Shown: positions 27,262 through 36,628, numbered from the stretch's first letter. The stretch: DNA of 64,000 nt from Oceanobacillus sojae (GCF_900162665.1 NZ_LT727809.1:307539-371538); one strand, 5' to 3'. A program made the numbers and translations. Notes: generated by a model from the sequence alone, not told the origin.

Positions 27262-28161
27262 TTGAATTATCATATTGATCGTCTAGACTTTATTCATCTC
27301 AGCCGATGCCGTTATGCATCGCGCGCTTTTATCCGAAAATGGATCAGACTGGATCCTGAATTAAAAAAAATTTATCAAATCTCCTCTCAAGAATTGTCAA
27401 AAATTATTCGAATTCCTCAGAAAAAAGCACAAATCCTCTTGAAAGACCTCCATAACAAGCTTTTAAAAAAGAAGATTTTGGCAGAAATAAGAGAATATCA
27501 TATCATCACATTGGTTGACGAATATTATCCCGATATGTTAAATACAATTAAAGACGCACCGCTCGTTTTATATGGAGCAGGAAATCCTGACCTTTTAAAA
27601 AAACAGCCGGCGCTTAGTGTTATTGGTACAAGGAATCCATCTAATGAAGCTTTTAGAAAGCTTCACTTTGCAGTAACCCCTCTTATTGACGCCAATTGGG
27701 TTATTATCAGCGGGATGGCCAGAGGGATTGACAGTATGGCACATCGGTTGACATTAGAGCGGGGAGGGAATACGATTGCTGTTCTGGGTAGCGGATTTCA
27801 TTCGATATATCCGCGAGAGCATATTTCTCTGTACCAGCAAATAGCAAGAGAAGGACTGGTTCTGTCAGAATACCCTCCTGATCAGCCGCCTCAAAAATAT
27901 CATTTTCCAGAAAGAAATCGGATTATAAGTGGTTTGACAATGGGGACTCTAGTTATTGAGGCAATGAAGAAGAGTGGAACAATGATTACTGTTGACCAAG
28001 CTCTGGATCAAGGAAGGGATGTGTTCGCTGTACCGGGCAGTCCGCTTTTAAAACAGTGCACAGGTTGTAATGAGCTCATTCAAAATGGCGCAAAATTAAT
28101 ACAATCAGCCGAGGATATTTACACAGAGTGGAATTATTATTTTCAATTATTCAATAAATAG
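27262..28161 (+). CDS. dprA: DNA processing protein DprA
   Basis: 299 residues from TTG 27262, or 306 from GTG 27241. DprA loads RecA on incoming single-stranded DNA in natural transformation. Rossmann-like core with SVIGTRNPS, SGMARGIDSMAHR, GNTIAVLGSGF and FPERNRIISGL. TTG 27262 is preferred because GAAAGGGG at 27243-27250 would be inside the longer form, spacing 11. An N-terminal helical domain is present; there is no C-terminal winged helix. Confidence 0.93.
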   Translation: MNYHIDRLDFIHLSRCRYASRAFIRKWIRLDPELKKIYQISSQELSKIIRIPQKKAQILLKDLHNKLLKKKILAEIREYHIITLVDEYYPDMLNTIKDAPLVLYGAGNPDLLKKQPALSVIGTRNPSNEAFRKLHFAVTPLIDANWVIISGMARGIDSMAHRLTLERGGNTIAVLGSGFHSIYPREHISLYQQIAREGLVLSEYPPDQPPQKYHFPERNRIISGLTMGTLVIEAMKKSGTMITVDQALDQGRDVFAVPGSPLLKQCTGCNELIQNGAKLIQSAEDIYTEWNYYFQLFNK

Positions 28162-28164
28162 TGT

Positions 28165-28193
28165 TTGACAAAATCGTATTCTATCTATATTAT
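28165..28193 (+). promoter_or_regulatory. Sigma-A promoter of topA
   Basis: TTGACA (28165-28170), 17-base spacer, TATTAT (28188-28193), starting four bases after the dprA stop. Confidence 0.75.
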
Positions 28194-28245
28194 TAGGAGC
28201 GATTTCTATTCGTAAATTGTCAACCTCATTATGGGAGGAACGTAC

Positions 28246-30324
28246 ATGTCAGATTATCTCGTTATCGTTGAGTCGCCAGCGAAAGCAAAAACGATTGAAC
28301 GATATTTAGGAAAAAAATATACAGTAAAAGCTTCTATGGGACATCTTCGGGATTTGCCAAAGAGTCAAATGGGAGTAGACGTTGAAGAAAATTATAAATT
28401 GAAGTATATTACCATCCGCGGAAAAGGGGATATACTTAAAGATTTAAGAAAATCAGCAAAAAAAGCAAAAAAAATCTTTCTCGCAGCCGATCCGGATCGT
28501 GAGGGAGAAGCAATTGCATGGCATTTAGCACATGTTTTAAATGTTGATGAAAACTCAAAGTGCCGGGTTGTTTTTAATGAAATTACAAAGGATGCCATTA
28601 AAGAATCTTTTAAGCATCCGCGGCCAATTGATTTAGACTTAGTTGATGCGCAGCAGGCCCGCCGTGTTCTCGATCGGTTAGTAGGCTATAATATCAGCCC
28701 AATACTATGGAAGAAAGTGAAAAAAGGATTGAGTGCCGGACGCGTACAGTCTGTTGCTTTGAAAATGATTATTGATAGAGAAAAAGAAATTGAGAATTTC
28801 AAACCGGAAGAATACTGGTCTATTGATGGAGTATTTGCAAAAGGTAACGAAACGTTTGAAGGTGCTTTTTACGGTGTTGATGGCAAAAAAACAAAGCTTA
28901 AAACAAAAGATGATGTAGAAGAGGTTAAGAAGAAGCTGGATGGTAAAGAATTCACTATTCAAAGTGTGAAGAAAAAGGAAAGAAAGCGAAATCCAGCACA
29001 TCCATTTACTACTTCATCCCTTCAACAGGAAGCGGCAAGAAAGCTTAACTTCCGGGCAAAGAAAACCATGATGATTGCTCAACAATTATATGAAGGAATT
29101 GACCTGGGACGTTCTTCAGGCGGAATTACAGGTTTAATCACATATATGCGTACCGACTCCACGCGGATTTCAGATGGAGCTAAAGAAGAAGTTAAAGACT
29201 ATATTAAAGAGAATTACGGGGAAAACTTCCTGGGCAAACAGGGTCCTGTCAAAAATAAGAGCGGCGCCCAGGATGCGCATGAAGCAATTCGCCCGACGTC
29301 AACCTTGCGTGATCCAAAAGCATTAAAGAATATTTTATCAAGAGACCAGCTGCGGCTGTATAAGTTGATCTGGGAACGTTTTGTTGCGAGTCAAATGGCG
29401 CCGGCAGTGATGGATACAATGACGGTGCACCTGTTGAATAACGGAGTAGAGTTTCGTGCAACCGGTTCAAAAATAAAGTTTAAAGGCTTTATGAAGGTCT
29501 ATGTAGAAGGTAATGACGATAACAAAAAAGTGGAAGATAAAATACTGCCGGACTTGGAAGAAGGCACGAAGGTTGAATCCAAAGAAGTGAAACCGAATCA
29601 GCATTTTACCCAGCCGCCGCCACGCTATACAGATGCGAGACTGGTGAAAACAATGGAAGAGATGGGTATCGGCCGTCCATCTACTTACGCACCGACTTTA
29701 GATACGATTCAACGCAGAGGTTATGTATCTATTGATAATAAACGATTTGTTCCTACTGAGCTGGGTACTATTGTCTGTGAACTCGTAGAAGAATTTTTCC
29801 CGGAAGTAATTGATGCAGAATTCACTGCAAAAATGGAGACTGATTTAGACTCTGTAGAAGAAGGAAAAACTGCCTGGATTCAAATTATTGATGACTTTTA
29901 TCAAGATTTCAGCAAACGGCTTGAAAAAGCAGATGCTGAAATGGAGAAGGTAGAAATACGCGATGAGCCTGCTGGTATTACCTGTGAAGAATGCGGACAT
30001 GAGATGGTTTATAAAATGGGCAGATACGGTAAGTTTCTGGCGTGTTCCAATTTTCCTGATTGCAGAAATACAAAGCCTATCTTAAAGAAAATTGGTGTCA
30101 CCTGCCCGAAGTGTCATAAAGGCGAAGTAGTAGAAAGAAAATCAAAGAAAAAAAGAACATTCTATGGCTGCGACCAATTTCCAGAATGTGATTTTGTTTC
30201 GTGGGATAAACCTATTGCCAGAAGCTGTCCGAAGTGTAACTCCATGCTTGTTGAAAAGAAAAGTAAAAAAGAAACACAAGTTCAATGCTCCAATTGTGAA
30301 TATAAGGAAGTTGCACAAAAATAG
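28246..30324 (+). CDS. topA: DNA topoisomerase I
   Basis: 692 residues. Type IA enzyme that relaxes negative supercoils. TOPRIM motifs [15 protein letters not shown] and [12 protein letters not shown], catalytic Tyr300 in YMRTDSTR, and three C-terminal four-cysteine zinc ribbons (CEECGHEM..., CPKCHKGE..., CPKCNSML...). ATG 28246 with GGGAGG is chosen over ATG 28231. The next gene in B. subtilis, trmFO, is not here. Confidence 0.97.
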   Translation: MSDYLVIVESPAKAKTIERYLGKKYTVKASMGHLRDLPKSQMGVDVEENYKLKYITIRGKGDILKDLRKSAKKAKKIFLAADPDREGEAIAWHLAHVLNVDENSKCRVVFNEITKDAIKESFKHPRPIDLDLVDAQQARRVLDRLVGYNISPILWKKVKKGLSAGRVQSVALKMIIDREKEIENFKPEEYWSIDGVFAKGNETFEGAFYGVDGKKTKLKTKDDVEEVKKKLDGKEFTIQSVKKKERKRNPAHPFTTSSLQQEAARKLNFRAKKTMMIAQQLYEGIDLGRSSGGITGLITYMRTDSTRISDGAKEEVKDYIKENYGENFLGKQGPVKNKSGAQDAHEAIRPTSTLRDPKALKNILSRDQLRLYKLIWERFVASQMAPAVMDTMTVHLLNNGVEFRATGSKIKFKGFMKVYVEGNDDNKKVEDKILPDLEEGTKVESKEVKPNQHFTQPPPRYTDARLVKTMEEMGIGRPSTYAPTLDTIQRRGYVSIDNKRFVPTELGTIVCELVEEFFPEVIDAEFTAKMETDLDSVEEGKTAWIQIIDDFYQDFSKRLEKADAEMEKVEIRDEPAGITCEECGHEMVYKMGRYGKFLACSNFPDCRNTKPILKKIGVTCPKCHKGEVVERKSKKKRTFYGCDQFPECDFVSWDKPIARSCPKCNSMLVEKKSKKETQVQCSNCEYKEVAQK

Positions 30325-30349
30325 CTAATTATTTAATTAGCTATTTTTA
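30318..30349 (+). terminator. Terminator overlapping the topA stop
   Basis: AGCTAAT-TATTTA-ATTAGCT followed by ATTTTTATTG; the topA TAG is inside the 5' arm. Confidence 0.8.
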
Positions 30350-30411
30350 TTGTGAATAAAGAATATAACAATCTAATCTTAAATGTAATAACAAATATAA
30401 GAACATTAAAG

Positions 30412-30440
30412 TTGACTAAAAATACATTTGTTATTATAAT
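30412..30440 (+). promoter_or_regulatory. Strong orphan sigma-A promoter upstream of xerC
   Basis: TTGACT (30412-30417), 17-base spacer, perfect TATAAT (30435-30440). It is about 330 bases before xerC and drives no recognisable gene directly. A palindrome GGTAATTACC (30454-30463), flanked by GTAA/TTAC, lies just after the expected start site and looks like an operator. Confidence 0.7.
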
Positions 30441-30525
30441 CACTAGTTGGTAAGGTAATTACCTTTACAGAAGATAAACGATAAGCTAAATGAAAATATT
30501 GCCCCAGATTATTTGAACAGTTGTT

Positions 30526-30612
30526 TACATCCCTTTGCCCTAGAGAATCTTCCATCATAGCTGATGATTCTCTTCAAGCTATCCGCAGAAAAATAAATAT
30601 AGCGGGGATGTA
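30526..30612 (+). ncRNA. Candidate structured RNA, three-way junction, in the topA-xerC gap
   Basis: P1 TACATCCC (30526-30533) pairs with GGGATGTA (30605-30612). Inside are P2 AGAGAATC (30542-30549) with GATTCTCT (30566-30573), capped by ATCA-TAGC-TGAT, and P3 GCTAT (30578-30582) with ATAGC (30599-30603). It lies downstream of the orphan promoter. I do not recognise it as a known riboswitch. Only one copy is in view, so there is no covariation support. Confidence 0.35.
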
Positions 30613-30710
30613 TATAACTTCTAATTACCTGATTAAATGTTTCTTCATTTCATTGAATTTTCTTAACCGTAAACACCTTTCAGAATTTTATTACAATTGC
30701 GTTAAATTCA

Positions 30711-30739
30711 TTGCATTCTTATATGGATTATGCTATGCT
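30711..30739 (+). promoter_or_regulatory. Sigma-A promoter close to xerC
   Basis: TTGCAT (30711-30716), 17-base spacer, TATGCT (30734-30739), 34 bases before the xerC start; this is probably the main promoter of xerC-hslVU-codY. Confidence 0.6.
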
Positions 30740-30772
30740 TTATCCGTTATACGATGATGAGGTGAATTCTTT

Positions 30773-31678
30773 GTGGAATTAAAAGCATATATAGATCAAT
30801 TTATAGAGTATTTACAAATTGAAAAAAATGCCTCACCGTATACTGTGCAATATTATCGGAGCGATTTAGAAACATTCGAAGCTTTTATGCAAAGAGAAGA
30901 TGTAAATGATTTAAAAGAAGTAAGTTATCGGGAAGTCCGGATATTTCTTACAGAATTATATGATGCTTCATTAAGCAGAAGGTCTGTTTCCAGAAAAATA
31001 TCTTCCCTTCGAAGCTTTTACCGTTTTTTAGAACGGGAGAAGCTCGTTGTGGTGAATCCGTTTATACAGCTTACACTGCCTAGAACAGAAAAGCCTGTAC
31101 CCGGTTTTTTTTATGAAGAAGAGCTGGAGAATCTTTTTCGTGTAAATGATTTGATGACGGATTTAGGGCAGCGTGACCAGGCACTGCTGGAGGTTTTGTA
31201 TGGAACCGGGATCCGTGTCAGTGAATGTCAGCAGCTGCAGCTGCAGGATATTGATTTTTCAATAGGAACTATTTTTGTCAGAGGAAAAGGGCGTAAAGAG
31301 CGTTATGTTCCTTTTGGCAGTTTTGCAGAAGCTGCTTTAAAAAAGTATTTGATTAATGGAAGGAAAAATTTACTGAATAAATCAAATAACATGACAGAGA
31401 ATGTATTTCTAAATGCAAGAGGAAATCCGATAACAACAAGAGGCATTCGTACTGTGTTGAATAAAATAGTAGAAAAAGCTTCTTTAAATATTCAAATACA
31501 TCCCCATAAACTCAGGCATACATTTGCAACACATATGCTGAATGAAGGGGCAGATTTAAGGTCAGTACAGGAATTGTTAGGGCATGAAAGTTTATCCTCT
31601 ACACAAATATATACACATGTCTCTAAAGAGCATTTGAAGAAGGCTTATATGAAAAGCCATCCGCGCGCAAGTGAGTGA
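30773..31678 (+). CDS. xerC: Tyrosine recombinase XerC (CodV)
   Basis: 301 residues. Resolves chromosome dimers at dif with XerD. N-terminal SAM-like core-binding domain (about 1-90), C-terminal catalytic domain with Arg in GTGIRVSE, HPHKLRHTFATHML (HxxR) and LGHESLSSTQIYTHV (His and the Tyr nucleophile). GTG start with GATGAGGTGA nine bases upstream. Position before hslVU-codY makes it the B. subtilis CodV counterpart rather than a phage integrase. Confidence 0.95.
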   Translation: MELKAYIDQFIEYLQIEKNASPYTVQYYRSDLETFEAFMQREDVNDLKEVSYREVRIFLTELYDASLSRRSVSRKISSLRSFYRFLEREKLVVVNPFIQLTLPRTEKPVPGFFYEEELENLFRVNDLMTDLGQRDQALLEVLYGTGIRVSECQQLQLQDIDFSIGTIFVRGKGRKERYVPFGSFAEAALKKYLINGRKNLLNKSNNMTENVFLNARGNPITTRGIRTVLNKIVEKASLNIQIHPHKLRHTFATHMLNEGADLRSVQELLGHESLSSTQIYTHVSKEHLKKAYMKSHPRASE

Positions 31679-31686
31679 GAATCTAA

Positions 31687-31876
31687 AGCGGAGAGCACCT
31701 ATTCAGCAACGTACGAACTGGACTGAGACGTAGGAGATAAAGGAAACATGCCCCTTTAGGGGTATGTCGACGTTAGGCTTCAGCCTGTTTTTAGTCGGCC
31801 TTCCTTTCCTTTAAACCGATGCTGACTTATCGTACGGAGCTGAGGGAAGTTGCGGTAGTTGTTGTTGGGCGCTCGG
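31687..31876. repeat. Imperfect ~190-bp palindromic element between xerC and hslV
   Basis: The ends GCGGAGAGCACC and GGGCGCTCGGAGC are largely complementary; internal CATGCCCCT-TT-AGGGGTATG (31748-31767) is a strong hairpin, and CGTACG occurs in both halves (about 31710 and 31831). GC content is above that of the flanks and there is no credible ORF. It resembles interspersed palindromic repeats I recall in Bacillaceae genomes; copy number cannot be judged from one window. Confidence 0.45.
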
Positions 31877-31963
31877 AGCTGGATGCGGCTATTCTCGAAA
31901 CAGAAATAAATTCTGCAAAATTGTATGCTTACTTTACTATTAAAAATTAGGTGAGGTGGATAT

Positions 31964-32509
31964 ATGGATTCTGGGATGCATGCCACAACTATATTTGCAG
32001 TGCAGCATAATGGAAAGTGTGCAATGAGCGGTGACGGCCAGGTTACATTGGGTAATGCTGTTATTATGAAGCATACTGCAAAGAAAGTAAGAACTTTATA
32101 TAATGGTAAAGTTCTGGCAGGATTTGCCGGCTCTGTTGCAGATGCTTTCACGCTGTTTGAGAAATTCGAAAATAAGTTACAGGCTTTTAATGGAAATTTG
32201 ACAAGAGCAGCTGTTGAATTAGCGCAAGAATGGCGTTCTGATAAGGTTCTTAGGAAGCTGGAGGCTATGCTGATAGTAATGAATAGAGAAAATATGTACC
32301 TTGTATCCGGCACAGGTGAAGTTATCGAACCGGACGATGGTATTTTAGCTATTGGATCTGGTGGCAATTATGCGTTAAGTGCCGGCAGAGCGTTGCAGCA
32401 AAAAGCACCTCAGTTGTCTGCTGCTGAAATTGCGCAGACGGCATTAGAAATTGCGGGAGATATTTGTGTGTTTACCAATGATCAGATTACATTAGAGGTA
32501 TTGGAATAA
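31964..32509 (+). CDS. hslV: ATP-dependent protease proteolytic subunit HslV (ClpQ/CodW)
   Basis: 181 residues. Peptidase of the HslUV/ClpYQ protease. The core ATTIFAVQ...[23 protein letters not shown] and GSGGNYAL is normal. The N-terminus reads M-D-S-G-M-H-A-T-T: in enterobacteria the first Thr is the mature N-terminal nucleophile, whereas B. subtilis CodW uses the Ser after Met. Here neither directly follows an initiator Met, so processing is unclear. GGTGAGGTGG supports ATG 31964. hslU follows after 163 bases containing a hairpin. Confidence 0.94.
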   Translation: MDSGMHATTIFAVQHNGKCAMSGDGQVTLGNAVIMKHTAKKVRTLYNGKVLAGFAGSVADAFTLFEKFENKLQAFNGNLTRAAVELAQEWRSDKVLRKLEAMLIVMNRENMYLVSGTGEVIEPDDGILAIGSGGNYALSAGRALQQKAPQLSAAEIAQTALEIAGDICVFTNDQITLEVLE

Positions 32510-32552
32510 AACTTTAACGAAGTGTTTTAAAAAACGTCAACTAAAGGTTTCG

Positions 32553-32599
32553 CAGCCTATCATTTGAGGTTGCGCTTACTCAGCCCAAATGATAGGCTG
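32553..32599 (+). other. Long hairpin between hslV and hslU
   Basis: CAGCCTATCATTT (32553-32565) pairs perfectly with AAATGATAGGCTG (32587-32599); the loop contains GGTTG-CGCTTACT-CAGCC. No T-run follows, so it is not a standard terminator. Flanking words (CGTCAAC before, TATGAAC after) resemble the palindromic element at 61170-61312. Confidence 0.6.
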
Positions 32600-32672
32600 G
32601 TGACTTTATGAACATCTTTTTTAAAGTGATTTCATGTTTTTAATGAAGTCTTGATAAGGGAGGATACTTTTG

Positions 32673-34070
32673 ATGACGGCAGACTTAACGCCAAAGCAAA
32701 TTGTGACTCAGTTAGATCGGTACATTATAGGGCAGAATCAGGCTAAGAAATCTGTGGCTGTGGCTCTTAGAAATCGTTATAGACGTATGAAGCTGGACGA
32801 AGATTTTCAGGATGAAGTTGTGCCCAAAAATATTTTAATGATCGGGCCGACAGGTGTAGGAAAGACAGAAATTGCAAGACGTCTTGCCAAGCTGACCGGT
32901 GCACCCTTTATTAAGGTAGAAGCGACGAAGTTTACAGAAGTTGGTTATGTCGGCAGAGATGTTGAATCAATGGTTCGTGATTTAGTTGAAAATGCTGTTC
33001 GAATGGTGAAAGAAGAAAAGATGGAAGATGTTATGGAGTCTGCGGAACAAGAAGCAAACCAAAAGCTTATAAAATTGCTTGTCCCTCAAACCAAATCTAA
33101 AAATTCTGTGAAAAATCCTTTTGAGATGCTGTTTCAAGCTTCTGATTCGGATGAAGATCAAGAAGATGATACTTCTAATGAAGAATCAGAAATTAAATCA
33201 AAGAGAAAGCGGATAGCCCACCAGCTGGCTTTAGGCGAGTTGGAAGACCATTACGTTTCTATTGAAGTGGAAGAAATTCCGCCATCTATGTTTGACATGC
33301 TGCAAGGTTCGGGAATGGAACAAATGGGGATGAATATGCAGGATGCTTTTGGTCAGTTCATGCCTAAAAAGAAAAAGAAACGTAAACTAACTGTTTCAGA
33401 GGCGAGAAAAGTCTTGACTCAGCAAGAGGCACAAAAGCTTGTCGACATGGATGAGGTCACACAGGAAGCTATTAAACGCTCTGAACGAACAGGTATTATT
33501 TTTATTGATGAAATTGATAAAGTAGCAGGTAAACAGGAAGGCTCTGCCAATGTTTCCAGAGAAGGTGTACAAAGAGATATCCTGCCGATTGTGGAAGGAT
33601 CAACCATTGTCACCAAGCATGGAGCATTAAAAACGGATCATATCCTATTTATTGCAGCAGGAGCTTTTCATATGTCGAAGCCTTCGGATCTGATTCCCGA
33701 ACTGCAAGGCAGATTTCCGATTCGTGTAGAATTAGAAAAGCTTACAATCAATGAATTCAAGCAAATTTTAACAGAGCCTTCCAATGCTTTATTAAAACAA
33801 TATAAGAAAATGCTGGAAACAGAAGGTATAAAACTTAAATTTACGGACGAAGCTATAGAAAGACTTGCGCAAATTGCTTTTGATGTGAACCAGGATACAG
33901 ACAACATTGGAGCACGCAGATTGCACACTATCTTAGAAAAATTATTAGAAGACCTGTCCTATGAAGCTCCTGATATTTCAATGACAGAAGTTGAAATTAC
34001 CGGAGGATATGTTAATGATAAGCTTTCGACTATTGCTCAAAACAAGGATCTCAGTCAATTTATACTATAA
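32673..34070 (+). CDS. hslU: ATP-dependent protease ATPase subunit HslU (ClpY/CodX)
   Basis: 465 residues. AAA+ unfoldase partner of HslV. N-terminus [30 protein letters not shown], Walker [10 protein letters not shown] at about residue 57, an acidic variable I domain (about 145-235), Walker [10 protein letters not shown], and C-terminal [15 protein letters not shown] ending in QFIL, the tail that docks into HslV. ATG 32673 after AGGGAGGA is preferred to TTG 32670. Confidence 0.96.
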   Translation: MTADLTPKQIVTQLDRYIIGQNQAKKSVAVALRNRYRRMKLDEDFQDEVVPKNILMIGPTGVGKTEIARRLAKLTGAPFIKVEATKFTEVGYVGRDVESMVRDLVENAVRMVKEEKMEDVMESAEQEANQKLIKLLVPQTKSKNSVKNPFEMLFQASDSDEDQEDDTSNEESEIKSKRKRIAHQLALGELEDHYVSIEVEEIPPSMFDMLQGSGMEQMGMNMQDAFGQFMPKKKKKRKLTVSEARKVLTQQEAQKLVDMDEVTQEAIKRSERTGIIFIDEIDKVAGKQEGSANVSREGVQRDILPIVEGSTIVTKHGALKTDHILFIAAGAFHMSKPSDLIPELQGRFPIRVELEKLTINEFKQILTEPSNALLKQYKKMLETEGIKLKFTDEAIERLAQIAFDVNQDTDNIGARRLHTILEKLLEDLSYEAPDISMTEVEITGGYVNDKLSTIAQNKDLSQFIL

Positions 34071-34099
34071 TTTAAAATTCTAAAATGGAGGAATATCAA

Positions 34100-34879
34100 A
34101 TGGATTTATTAACTAGAGCAAGAAAAATTAATGCAATGCTACAAACAGCAACAGGAAAGTCAGTAAACTTTAATGAAATGTCAGCGTCATTACGTGACGT
34201 GATTCGCGGGAATGTCTATATTGTTAGCAGACGCGGAAAATTATTAGGTGTAGCAGTAAATCAAGAGGTAGAAAATGATCGTATGAAATCCATGCTTGAA
34301 GAAAAGCAATTTCCTGCAGAATATACTGAGGGATTACAGGAAATCCGTGAGACTACTGCAAACCTTGATATCGACAACAAGCACACCGTATTTCCTGTTG
34401 AAAATAAAGAATTATTTAAAGACGGCTACACTACAATCGTTCCAATTATCGGTGGCGGAGAACGCCTGGGTACGTTAATCATTGGCCGCGTAAATGAAAC
34501 ATTTAATGATGATGATTTATTATTGGCTGAATATGGTGCAACTGTAGTAGGTATGGAAATACTTCATGAGAAAACAGAAGAAATTGAAATGGAAGCACGA
34601 AGCAAAGCTGTTGTACAAATGGCGATCAGCTCTCTGTCTTATAGTGAGTTAGAAGCAATTGATCATATTTTTGAAGAATTAAACGGAAAAGAAGGCTTAT
34701 TAGTTGCAAGTAAGATTGCTGACCGTGTAGGAATTACACGTTCTGTAATTGTTAATGCACTTCGTAAGCTGGAAAGCGCAGGGGTTATCGAGTCCCGCTC
34801 TCTGGGTATGAAAGGAACTTATATTAAAGTATTAAATGATAAGTTCTTAGTAGAACTGGAAAAAATCCGTACACGCTAA
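34100..34879 (+). CDS. codY: GTP-sensing global transcriptional repressor CodY
   Basis: 259 residues. Senses branched-chain amino acids and GTP and represses stationary-phase genes, including flagellar genes in B. subtilis. N-terminal GAF domain ([15 protein letters not shown] through about 155) and C-terminal winged helix ([47 protein letters not shown]). ATG 34100 follows TGGAGGAA; the upstream extension is rejected. A terminator follows, isolating it from the flagellar operon. Confidence 0.97.
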   Translation: MDLLTRARKINAMLQTATGKSVNFNEMSASLRDVIRGNVYIVSRRGKLLGVAVNQEVENDRMKSMLEEKQFPAEYTEGLQEIRETTANLDIDNKHTVFPVENKELFKDGYTTIVPIIGGGERLGTLIIGRVNETFNDDDLLLAEYGATVVGMEILHEKTEEIEMEARSKAVVQMAISSLSYSELEAIDHIFEELNGKEGLLVASKIADRVGITRSVIVNALRKLESAGVIESRSLGMKGTYIKVLNDKFLVELEKIRTR

Positions 34880-34891
34880 ATAAACTGAAAT

Positions 34892-34927
34892 AAGCAGTGG
34901 AGGAAGAATCCTTCTCTGCTTTTTTTG
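34892..34927 (+). terminator. Terminator after codY
   Basis: AGCAG..AGGA pairs with TCCT..CTGCT, followed by seven T's. A further stem, GTGCGGA/TCCGCAC (about 34927-34957), lies just after. Confidence 0.85.
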
Positions 34928-34957
34928 TGCGGAAAAAACCCGAACTTTCTCCGCACG

Positions 34958-35454
34958 GCCTATGATGGATGAAACTGATTTAATTGTTCTTTGCTATGAA
35001 TTTGGCAACAAAGGGCGGGATGGGTTAACAGTTGTTTGAAAGAAATATTTTAACGGTGTAAAAGTCTTCATGCGCAACATAAAGTGAGAAAGGAAGCTTT
35101 CTAATATGTGTTGAGAAATAAATATATATTTATAGTAAATTAGATTTAAATGAAAATTAAAATGAGTATATTGAATTCCTTGGCTGGAAAGGGTAGAATG
35201 AAAAAAGAGGTCTAATTACCTGTTTTTAATCATTTTTCGATATATAGCTTTCTTTTCTGTGTTATTTTGTAATAATTTATCATGAATCATCAAGATATTA
35301 GGTGTTTTGTTCTAGTCTTAAGGATTCATTTTGAGAATTGTCAAGAATTATGTAGAAATTGCATAGACTTTATCAATCACTTAATTTAAAATTAATTCGT
35401 ATAATGAATATCATTTATGGGTGTTAATGTTAAAAAAGAAGGTGTGAAATACAA
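34958..35454 (+). promoter_or_regulatory. Long AT-rich upstream region of the flagellar operon
   Basis: About 500 bases with no credible gene. It must hold the fla/che promoter. Candidates: TTGCAT (35359-35364), 17 bases, TAATTT (35382-35387); and a perfect TATAAT at 35400-35405 with no good -35. A loose CodY-box resemblance (ATTTTGAGAATT, about 35326-35337) has about five mismatches to the 15-base consensus. A partial sigma-D -10 (CGATAT, about 35238) has no correctly spaced TAAA. None is decisive. Confidence 0.4.
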
Positions 35455-35847
35455 ATGGATTTATTTAGTGGAACGATTAGCCGGTTAGAAAATTCGATAC
35501 AGTATGCTTCTGCAAAGAATAATGCTATTTCCAATAACATTTCAAATGCAGATACACCGAATTATAAGGCTGAAAAAGTAAGCTTTAAATCTGCTTTAGA
35601 AAACGAGATGGGCGCTCTTCAGGCAAATAAGACGAATGAACGTCATTTGGACTTTAATGAAGGAGAAAATAAACCTTTTCGTATTATGAAAGATTCATCA
35701 ACTACATATAATCATAACGGTAATAATGTCGATATTGATAAAGAAATGTCAGAACTGGCTAAAAATCAAATCTATTATAATAGTCTTATTGATCGTATGA
35801 ATGGGAAATTCAGCAGTTTACAATCCGTTATTCGAGGAGGAAATTAA
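35455..35847 (+). CDS. flgB: Flagellar basal-body rod protein FlgB
   Basis: 130 residues. Proximal rod subunit. N-terminal rod motif NAISNNISNADTPNYKAEKVSF and C-terminal helix typical of FlgB. First gene of the ~26-kb flagellar operon; AAGAAGGTGTG precedes ATG. Two bases separate it from flgC. Confidence 0.95.
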   Translation: MDLFSGTISRLENSIQYASAKNNAISNNISNADTPNYKAEKVSFKSALENEMGALQANKTNERHLDFNEGENKPFRIMKDSSTTYNHNGNNVDIDKEMSELAKNQIYYNSLIDRMNGKFSSLQSVIRGGN

Positions 35848-35849
35848 AA

Positions 35850-36305
35850 TTGTCTATCTTTCAGTCAATGAATACCAGTGCAAGCGGCTTAACATCCCAA
35901 AGATTGCGCATGGATTTAGTATCTTCCAATTTGGCAAATGCGCAGACAACCCGGGCTACACAAAATGCAGATGGGGAATTCGAACCGTATCGCCGGAAAA
36001 TGGTTACTTTTGGTACGGAACAGCCTTCATTTAAGCAAATGTTAAAAAATGCTGAAGGTGCCAATGACTCTGGCGGTGGTGTGAGAGCCACAGGAATTGT
36101 TGAGGACCAGACGCCATTTGAGCTAGTATATAATCCGGAACATCCTGATGCAGATGAGGATGGCTACGTAGAAATGCCAAATGTGGATCCTTTAAAAGAA
36201 ATGGTCGATATGATGAGTGCTTCCCGTTCTTATGAAGCAAATGTGACAGCTTTCAATGCCAGCAAAGGAATGCTGATGAAAGCATTAGAGATAGGAAGAA
36301 ACTAA
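35850..36305 (+). CDS. flgC: Flagellar basal-body rod protein FlgC
   Basis: 151 residues. Rod subunit with SGLTSQRLRMDLVSSNLANAQTT and the C-terminal VDPLKEMVDMMSASRSYEANVTAFNASK motif. TTG start with GAGGAGG 11 bases upstream. Its order flgB-flgC-fliE matches all Bacillaceae. Confidence 0.95.
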   Translation: MSIFQSMNTSASGLTSQRLRMDLVSSNLANAQTTRATQNADGEFEPYRRKMVTFGTEQPSFKQMLKNAEGANDSGGGVRATGIVEDQTPFELVYNPEHPDADEDGYVEMPNVDPLKEMVDMMSASRSYEANVTAFNASKGMLMKALEIGRN

Positions 36306-36325
36306 AATAAAGGTGGTATAGTGGA

Positions 36326-36628
36326 ATGAATATAGCTGGGACTAATTTCCCTTCATTAAATCAAATTGGAAATGAACAACCTTCACGTATAACTCCAAAC
36401 GAAGTACAAAGTAATTTCTCTTCCATGTTAAAAAATGCTATAGAGGATTTGAATCATATTCAATTAGAATCAGACAAGCAGACAGAAGGATTAGCAAACG
36501 GTAATGTGGAGAACCTTCATGATGTAATGATCTCAGCTCAAAAAGCAAGTATTACACTGGAAACCGGCGTACAGGTACAAAGAAAAGTAATTGATGCCTA
36601 CAACGAAATTATGCGAATGCAGGTGTAA
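36326..36628 (+). CDS. fliE: Flagellar hook-basal body complex protein FliE
   Basis: 100 residues. Links the MS ring to the rod. The C-terminal half NLHDVMISAQKASITLETGVQVQRKVIDAYNEIMRMQV is diagnostic. AAGGTGG precedes the ATG. An unusually long (193-base) GC-rich gap separates it from fliF. Confidence 0.93.
   Translation: MNIAGTNFPSLNQIGNEQPSRITPNEVQSNFSSMLKNAIEDLNHIQLESDKQTEGLANGNVENLHDVMISAQKASITLETGVQVQRKVIDAYNEIMRMQV

Noticed and set aside
30521-30757. 78-codon ORF in the topA-xerC gap, considered as a trmFO remnant or small gene
   Set aside because: TTG start without ribosome site, no FAD-binding or TrmFO motif, and it runs through a foldable segment and the xerC promoter.
31780-32367. 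195-codon minus-strand ORF opposite hslV
   Set aside because: It is the antisense shadow of hslV; low-complexity Ser/Pro composition and no start signals.
35225-35250. Sigma-D promoter for the flagellar operon (TTTCGATAT)
   Set aside because: No TAAA at the required spacing of about 15 bases upstream.
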